Shown one piece after another: positions 58,870 to 64,000 of a stretch of 64,000 nucleotides of DNA (position 1 is its first letter; every line of letters starts with the position of its first letter). A program made the position numbers and the translations under genes. The notes under the pieces were generated by a model. The model was not told where the DNA came from. It made no database searches and saw only the letters and a program-made list of their open reading frames with translations. The DNA is from SLFH01 sp050486265 (lineage in GTDB: Bacteria; Planctomycetota; Phycisphaerae; Phycisphaerales; UBA1924), in contig JBJHCY010000001.1 of assembly GCA_050486265.1 (NCBI GenBank), positions 248,001 through 312,000 on the forward strand. The letters are read 5' to 3'.

Positions 58870-61053
58870 TCAATCGATGCGTTCGGCGTTGCGGATGTCG
58901 ATGGTGAACGCGGGGGCGTCAGTGGTGAGCGAGGCGAGCATGCCTTCGTCGGTGAGCAGGATCACCCGTACGCTCCGGTTTTCGCGGGGTTTTTCGCCTT
59001 CGACATCTTCTCGGTCGATGCGGAGGGATTCGTCGTTGAGCGTCGCGGTGTAGCGGGTGAGGCGTCGGCCCTCCGACCGCCTGAACTCGAAGCCGTCGCC
59101 GGCGTCTTCGTAGAGCAGGCCCTCGGCGAAGCCGTTTTCATCGAGGCTGACGATGAGGGTGAGCGGGTCGAGCGGCTTTTCGTCGACGAACTGCATCACA
59201 GGCCCGGCGGGAATGATGCGTCCGCCCTGCACATAGAGCTCGGGCAGGTGTGGGTCGGTCGCGTCGCCCTCGATGCGGTCGCGGAAGTCGAACTGTCGCC
59301 AGACGCCTCGGGGCATGACGACGGTGCGGTCCATCTGCGGGTTCATGAAGCACTTGACGAGCAGGCCGTCGCCGAGCAGGAACGCGTCGTCTTCGCTGCG
59401 GATCGCGGGGTCGGCGGGGTCGGCGTAGAAGAGCGGGCGGGCGACGGGCGTGCCGTAGCGGTGCGCCTGCCAGAACGCGGTGTAGATGTGGGGCATGAGG
59501 GCGTAGCGGCGCTGGATGGCTCTGCGGCTGGTCGCCTCGACCTCGGGGCCGAACGACCAGGGCTCCTTGTCGATGTTGCCCTTGCCTGTGTGCCCGCGCG
59601 CAAAGGGGAGCAGGGCGCCGAAGCCCATCCACCGCTGGAACATCTCGGGCGTGCCGTTGCCGGCGAAGCCCCCGATGTCCGGCCCGTTGAAGGGCTGGCC
59701 GCTGAGGCCGAGGTTGAGCGTCATCGGGACGGACCATTCGAGGTGGTCCCACGCGGCGACATTGTCGCCCGACCATGTGGCGCCGTAGCGGTGGCCCCCG
59801 ATGAAGTTGGCGCGGCTGAGGACGAAGGGGCGCTTGTTGGGGTTTGCGGCGAGCACGCCCTCGTGCGTGGCGCGGATCATCATCATGCCGTAGACATTGT
59901 GGAACTGCGCGTGGGTTCCGGGCCCGCCGAAGGCTTGGTCGGCGTTGTGGAAGTTGTCTTCGGGCATGGTTTTGGATTCGACGCCGAAGATGGCGGGCTC
60001 GTTCATATCGTTCCAGACGCCGTCGATCCCCTGGGCCATGAAGTCTTTGTAGAAGGGCGCCCACCATTCGCGGACGCGGCTGTTGAGGTAGTCGGGGAAG
60101 ACGCACATGCCGGGCCAGACCTCGCCCCGGAAGGGCGTCCGCCCGTCGGCGAGCTTGACCCAGACATCGTGCTCGGTCCCCGAGTCGTAGACGAAGAAGC
60201 CCTCTTCGGCCTTGACGCCGGGGTTGATCATCCAGACATTGCGGAAGCCCTCGCCCGCAAGCCATTCGTTGAGGCCCGCGGGGTCTGGGAAGTGGTTGTT
60301 GTCGAAGGTGAAGATGCGGAAGCCGTCCATGTAGTCGATGTCCATCCAGATGACATCGGCGGGGATGTTGCGCTCGCGGAACTCGGTCGCGATCTCTCTG
60401 ACGCGGCTCTCGGGGTAGTACGAGTAGCGGCACTGGTGGTACCCCAGCGCCCACTTGGGCGGCATCTCGATCGTGCCGGTCAGGTCGGCGAGCTTCTCGA
60501 CCACTTCGGCGGGGTGGTCGCGCTCGATGATGATGACGGGGAACGCAGGCCCCTCGGCGTGGATCTGGATGCCCTCGCGCAGGTCGAAGGTGCTGCGCCA
60601 GGTCGTGTCGGCGAGCACGCCGAAGGCGGTGCCGTCGGGGCGGACGGCGAGCACCCACGGGTGGCTCTGGTAGAGGCTGGGCGTGTCGATGCCGTAGGCG
60701 TAGGCGTCGGTGTTCCAGTTGATGTTGACGCGTCCGTTGCGGAGGAGTTGGCCCGGGACCTCGCCGGTGCCGTAGAGGCTGGTGCCGGGCTCGATGCCGA
60801 TGAAGACATGCTGCACGCCGTCGCGCCACTGGATGTCGGGGACGGTTGTTGGGGCGCGTTCTGAGGCGGCTTCGCCCTCCCGGCGTGCCGGGTCTTCGAA
60901 GCTCATCGAGGGCAGGGCGTTCTGTCTGGCTTCGGCCGAAAGGTCGTACCGGAAGACGCCCTCGCTGATGGCGGTCGAGACCGGCGCCGCCAGCCCGCAC
61001 GAGGCGACGATCGCGACAGCGGCGAAGGAAACCGAAAAACGCGTGAAGAGCAT
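58870..61053 (-). CDS. GH31 family alpha-glucosidase
   Basis: Exported glycoside hydrolase of 727 residues acting on alpha-glucosides. The N-terminal hydrophobic region (FSVSFAAVAIVASCGLA) contains VASC, so it may be a lipoprotein with the cysteine at residue 19. A galactose-mutarotase-like N domain (about 80-190, LYGTGEVPGQLLRNGRVNIN) precedes the barrel, with the nucleophile D349 in GVWNDMNEP and the acid/base D430 in ATWSGDNVAAW. Distal beta domains follow. GGAG lies 6 bases before the ATG. It is divergent from the amylase gene across 305 bases, suggesting a shared starch or glycogen-type substrate. Confidence 0.93.
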   Translation of the reverse strand: MLFTRFSVSFAAVAIVASCGLAAPVSTAISEGVFRYDLSAEARQNALPSMSFEDPARREGEAASERAPTTVPDIQWRDGVQHVFIGIEPGTSLYGTGEVPGQLLRNGRVNINWNTDAYAYGIDTPSLYQSHPWVLAVRPDGTAFGVLADTTWRSTFDLREGIQIHAEGPAFPVIIIERDHPAEVVEKLADLTGTIEMPPKWALGYHQCRYSYYPESRVREIATEFRERNIPADVIWMDIDYMDGFRIFTFDNNHFPDPAGLNEWLAGEGFRNVWMINPGVKAEEGFFVYDSGTEHDVWVKLADGRTPFRGEVWPGMCVFPDYLNSRVREWWAPFYKDFMAQGIDGVWNDMNEPAIFGVESKTMPEDNFHNADQAFGGPGTHAQFHNVYGMMMIRATHEGVLAANPNKRPFVLSRANFIGGHRYGATWSGDNVAAWDHLEWSVPMTLNLGLSGQPFNGPDIGGFAGNGTPEMFQRWMGFGALLPFARGHTGKGNIDKEPWSFGPEVEATSRRAIQRRYALMPHIYTAFWQAHRYGTPVARPLFYADPADPAIRSEDDAFLLGDGLLVKCFMNPQMDRTVVMPRGVWRQFDFRDRIEGDATDPHLPELYVQGGRIIPAGPVMQFVDEKPLDPLTLIVSLDENGFAEGLLYEDAGDGFEFRRSEGRRLTRYTATLNDESLRIDREDVEGEKPRENRSVRVILLTDEGMLASLTTDAPAFTIDIRNAERID

Positions 61054-61358
61054 CGCAAACTCCGATTCTTGCCCTGTCTGGATGGGTGTCGGGGCGGAAT
61101 GAGTATGGCGGGTATCGCCCGCTCGCTCAAGCGGGGGCGGCGGGAGGCGCCGTCGCTTTTCGGACGCCGCCCGGCCCGCCGCTGCGCCGGCGTCGACCGA
61201 AGGCTTCGGAATTGTGAGACTTCGGCGGTTCCGGGTTCATCCCGGTGATTGCCCGTGGTATCTTGGTCGGTGATTCGGATCCGGCGTCGGCCTCACGGCC
61301 CGGCCTGGGTGAGGGAGCCCGGGCAGCGGATCACGGCATGCGGTTGGAGGTTTGTTGT
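61054..61358. promoter_or_regulatory. Divergent control region of GH31 and GH13 genes
   Basis: 305 bases with no gene. It contains an 8-base inverted repeat (GGGCGGCG at 61135-61142, CGCCGCCC at 61165-61172) and CCGGG-ttcat-CCCGG at 61231-61245. TATCTT at 61259-61264, in the same GGTATCTTG context as before clpV, may be the -10 for the amylase and would leave a leader of about 90 bases with GGAGG at its end. No operator was recognised with confidence. Confidence 0.35.
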
Positions 61359-64000
61359 ATGTCCCGGACCGGCAGGCCCGTCGCGGCGCTTTCGCTGCTT
61401 GTCTGTATCGCCGGCGCGTCGTGGGCCCAGCCCGCAGAGCCCCCGGTCATGCTGCAGTGGTACGAGCAGCAGTGGGCCGACATGGAGCGGCGCGTGCCGG
61501 ACTTTTTTCTCGCCGGGTACGGGTCGGTCTGGCTCCCCCCCGTCAGCAAAGCCGCCTCGCAGCAGTCCGTCGGTTACGATGTTTTCGATCGCTTCGACCT
61601 GGGGCGTCCGGGCGCGCCGACGCTCTACGGCACCGAGCAGGGATTCCGCGCCGTCGTTGACGAGCTGCAGCAGGCCAACGGGCGCGTGTATGTCGACTCG
61701 GTGCTGAACCATAACTCGTTCAGAGAGACCTCGGCGATTTTCCAGGAGCGGGGCGGCTGGCCCGGCTTCTGGATGGATCCGCAGAGCCCGCTGCGCCAGA
61801 AATTCCCGACCGACCCGTGGGGCGACTTCCACGCGGGCGTGCCGGGCGGGTATCTGCAGTCAGAAGACCCGGGCGGGCCGCGCTACGACCTGTTCCGAGG
61901 CGATCTCGTCGCGCTGGTCGACATCGACCAGACGACCAACCACCAGTTCATCCGCCATCCCGTCGAGCAGGGCCACCCCGACAACATCCCCGCCGGCACG
62001 GTGCACAACCGGCCCGACCCGGCGAATGTCCGCTTCTACCCCGATCGCACGCAGCCGGGGCAGACCGTGGTCGTCCCGCCGACTTCGCGCGCCGGGAGCG
62101 TGACGCTGACCTTCTACCCGTTCACGGAGAACCCCGAGGATGGCGTACCGTTCAAGGAGAACGCGACCGGCCTGCTGATGCGCTGGACGCAGTGGATGCT
62201 CGAGGTGCAGGGGGTCGACGGCTTCCGGCTCGACGCGGTGAAGCACACCTACCCGTTTTTCTGGGATCAGTACTTCGACGCCGTGATGCGCAACCGCTGG
62301 ACGACGCCAGACGGGCGGACGGCGACGCCCTTCTCGTTCGGCGAGAGCGTGGCGGACAACGCGTTCGTGTTCAACAACTTCGTGCGCAAGAACGACGGCT
62401 TCGGCAACCGCGACGCCCTGGACCTCAACGGCGCCGCGCGCCTCCGCGATCTCATCAACGCCGGCGGCTTCGGCGATTGGGCCTCGCTCGAGAACCCAGG
62501 CGGCGGGCACATCGACCTGATCGACGACGGGCTCATCAACGGCTCGGTCGGCGTGAACCATGTCTTCAGCCACGACAACGGGTCGGTGGGCGACGGGGGC
62601 TCGATGCCGCCCCTGCCGACGGACCGCCAGATGGGGCTCTTCACGCACGCGTACACGCTGATGCGACCCGGGCACACGATCGTGTACTACAACGCGCGGG
62701 CGGTGCCGCGGAGTTTCGGGTTTTTCCCGCGGGAGGGGACGCCGATCGCGCTGGGGTTCGACCAGCGGAATGATGTTCTGGACGATCGGATGATCCGGCT
62801 CGTTCGGGCGCGGAACACCGTCGGTCGGGGGCAGTACATGCCGCTGCACCGCGACAGCGATGTGATTGTCTTCGAGCGTTCCAGCCCGAACAACATCTCC
62901 GGCGGGCGCGACGGGCAGGCGCTCGTGGGCGTCAACGATCGGTTCGACACCGGCTTCGACACGCGGACCGTCAACACCGCGTTCGCGCCGGGCACGCGTC
63001 TGCACGAGATCTCGGGGACCGCGGGCGATCCGGTCGTGGATCCGTCGGGCCAGATCTTTTCCGTCGTGACGGTCGGGGCGAACGGGCAGGCGACGATCCG
63101 TGTGCCGCGGAACCGAACGGGCGCCGCCGAGCACGGGCAGGGCTATGTGATCTACGCCCCGGCCCTGCCCACTGGCGTTGTCGAGATCGAGCCGACGGGC
63201 GGCGTGATCCCCGCCGACAACCCGGCCCTCCCCGCCGGTCGCCGGCGCTTGGCGGAGGTCCCGGTGATCACCTCCGACACATTCACCCTCCGCCTGCGCA
63301 CCACGCAGACCGACCCCCTGGACCCCAACACCGACTCGGGCGCCGCCTTCCGGATCAACCAGGGCTTCGAGGACTGGAACGGGAACGGGCAGGTCGATTT
63401 CCCGTGGTTCGACTTCGGCACGCCGGGGTACGAGAATTTCCTGACGGTCAACCAGCCGCTGTTTTCGACCGGCGGGCCCGAGGGCCTGTACGAGCAGACC
63501 ATCGACGCGACGAGGCTCGATGAGGGGTACCACTACATCTCGGTCGTCGCGTTCAGAAACCGGCGTCCCGGGGCCGCCCCGGTCTTCAACGAGTGGCGGA
63601 AGGTGATCTATGTCGATCGGTCGGGGCCGGAGGTCGCGTACCTCCGCGAGGGCGAGGACCTGACCCAGCCCGTCGAGCCGATCCGCGTGCGAGCGCTCGA
63701 CCGCACCGCCGAGCGTGTGCATGTGCTCTGGGATCTGCCGGCCGGCGCAGACCCGATCGATGCTTCCAATCTCACCAACCTCGCGACGCGCCGGGACCGG
63801 TTCGACTGGGAGTCCAGCGTCGTGACGGGTTCGCACGGGCCTCGCAGGCTGACGCTTGTCGCCTTCGAGCCCAGCGGCAACGCCTCGGCGACCGACTTCA
63901 CCGTCTTCGTGAACAAGTGCCGCGCCGACCTGAACCGCGACGGCGTGATCGACGCGGACGACTTTTTCGCCTTCCTGGGCCTGTTCGCGGCCGGCGACGC
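61359..64000 (+). CDS. GH13 family alpha-amylase with dockerin-like C terminus (runs off window)
   Basis: Exported glycoside hydrolase; 880 codons are present and no stop is reached. A signal peptide (PVAALSLLVCIAGASWAQ) ends near residue 24. The barrel begins MLQWYEQQWADMERRVPDFF and has the GH13 regions: VYVDSVLNHN, nucleophile D292 in GFRLDAVKH, acid E329 in FSFGESV, and the transition-state D406 in FSHDNG. Beta domains follow the barrel, and the last visible residues DLNRDGVIDADDFFAFLGLF form a calcium-loop repeat like half a type I dockerin. GGAGG lies 8 bases before the ATG. Substrate is probably an alpha-1,4-glucan. Confidence 0.9.
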   Translation, partial: MSRTGRPVAALSLLVCIAGASWAQPAEPPVMLQWYEQQWADMERRVPDFFLAGYGSVWLPPVSKAASQQSVGYDVFDRFDLGRPGAPTLYGTEQGFRAVVDELQQANGRVYVDSVLNHNSFRETSAIFQERGGWPGFWMDPQSPLRQKFPTDPWGDFHAGVPGGYLQSEDPGGPRYDLFRGDLVALVDIDQTTNHQFIRHPVEQGHPDNIPAGTVHNRPDPANVRFYPDRTQPGQTVVVPPTSRAGSVTLTFYPFTENPEDGVPFKENATGLLMRWTQWMLEVQGVDGFRLDAVKHTYPFFWDQYFDAVMRNRWTTPDGRTATPFSFGESVADNAFVFNNFVRKNDGFGNRDALDLNGAARLRDLINAGGFGDWASLENPGGGHIDLIDDGLINGSVGVNHVFSHDNGSVGDGGSMPPLPTDRQMGLFTHAYTLMRPGHTIVYYNARAVPRSFGFFPREGTPIALGFDQRNDVLDDRMIRLVRARNTVGRGQYMPLHRDSDVIVFERSSPNNISGGRDGQALVGVNDRFDTGFDTRTVNTAFAPGTRLHEISGTAGDPVVDPSGQIFSVVTVGANGQATIRVPRNRTGAAEHGQGYVIYAPALPTGVVEIEPTGGVIPADNPALPAGRRRLAEVPVITSDTFTLRLRTTQTDPLDPNTDSGAAFRINQGFEDWNGNGQVDFPWFDFGTPGYENFLTVNQPLFSTGGPEGLYEQTIDATRLDEGYHYISVVAFRNRRPGAAPVFNEWRKVIYVDRSGPEVAYLREGEDLTQPVEPIRVRALDRTAERVHVLWDLPAGADPIDASNLTNLATRRDRFDWESSVVTGSHGPRRLTLVAFEPSGNASATDFTVFVNKCRADLNRDGVIDADDFFAFLGLFAAGD

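Noticed and set aside
58331..58873. 180-codon open frame on the minus strand across the palindrome island
   Set aside because: It is built from palindromic repeat DNA, overlaps the gcvT end, has no ribosome site and reads as low-complexity Arg/Ser sequence. Treated as non-coding.
58654..60864. 736-codon open frame antisense to the GH31 gene
   Set aside because: Shadow of the GH31 coding strand; the composition is repetitive Val/Glu/Gly/Asp and runs into the repeat island.
61860..63836. 658-codon open frame antisense to the amylase gene
   Set aside because: The opposite strand encodes a complete GH13 barrel with its catalytic triad; the antisense product shows no motif.

Overview
The window reads as chromosomal DNA of a high-GC, Gram-negative-type bacterium, most likely a planctomycete and probably class Phycisphaerae. 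This is an inference from three things: the DLNRDGVIDADDFFAF calcium-loop tail on the amylase, the exosortase plus giant TPR plus polysaccharide gene set, and the small hairpin repeats between genes. Genes are dense, many overlap by ATGA or GTGA, and no rRNA, tRNA, CRISPR array or transposase was recognised. The right edge cuts through a gene; the left edge starts 3 bases before one.

Layout. (1) 4-17405, + strand: a type VI secretion locus, tssA-tssB-tssC-hcp-tagJ-tssE-tssF-tssG-tssH(clpV)-unknown-vgrG-unknown-DUF3592-PAAR. It supplies sheath, tube, baseplate, recycling ATPase and spike. The membrane complex (TssJLM) and TssK are not here and may lie to the left. The VgrG carries about 380 extra C-terminal residues of unknown type. 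(2) 17592-22343, + strand: an RND efflux adaptor and pump. (3) 22519-23630: a small lipoprotein gene (-) and ispF (+). (4) 23654-41180, - strand: about 17.5 kb for the cell envelope. In transcription order it holds a Wza-like export lipoprotein, exosortase, EpsI-like partner, 1567-residue TPR protein, Wzc-like chain-length protein, sugar epimerase, WecA-like transferase, ParA-like ATPase, a VanZ-MurJ fusion, an entericidin-like lipoprotein and an SDR enzyme. (5) 41432-58346: mixed housekeeping and accessory genes: lipA, an AAA ATPase coupled to an HD-GYP protein, two tandem M1 peptidases, pyrG, a TPR-sulfotransferase, an aminotransferase, a PilZ-like protein, panC and gcvT. (6) 58347-58869: a non-coding island of palindromes. 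(7) 58870-64000: divergent GH31 and GH13 glucan-degrading enzymes.

Two window-wide signals stand out. The tetranucleotide ACGT is almost absent: I found one copy by eye in 64 kb, where base composition predicts of the order of 150-200. Asp/Asn/His/Tyr-Val pairs are consequently written NAT-GTN throughout, including in the type VI genes. Second, eight genes without a clear Shine-Dalgarno have a TAnnnT hexamer ending 5-7 bases before the ATG, as expected for leaderless transcripts, while genes with GGAG-type sites have longer leaders.

The best candidates for undescribed biology are the ACGT depletion, the leaderless promoter class, the C-terminal domain of the VgrG with its two candidate immunity genes, the VanZ-MurJ fusion coupled to a ParA ATPase, the chain-length protein whose P-loop lysine is serine, and the ATPase/HD-GYP pair behind an AT-rich palindrome.
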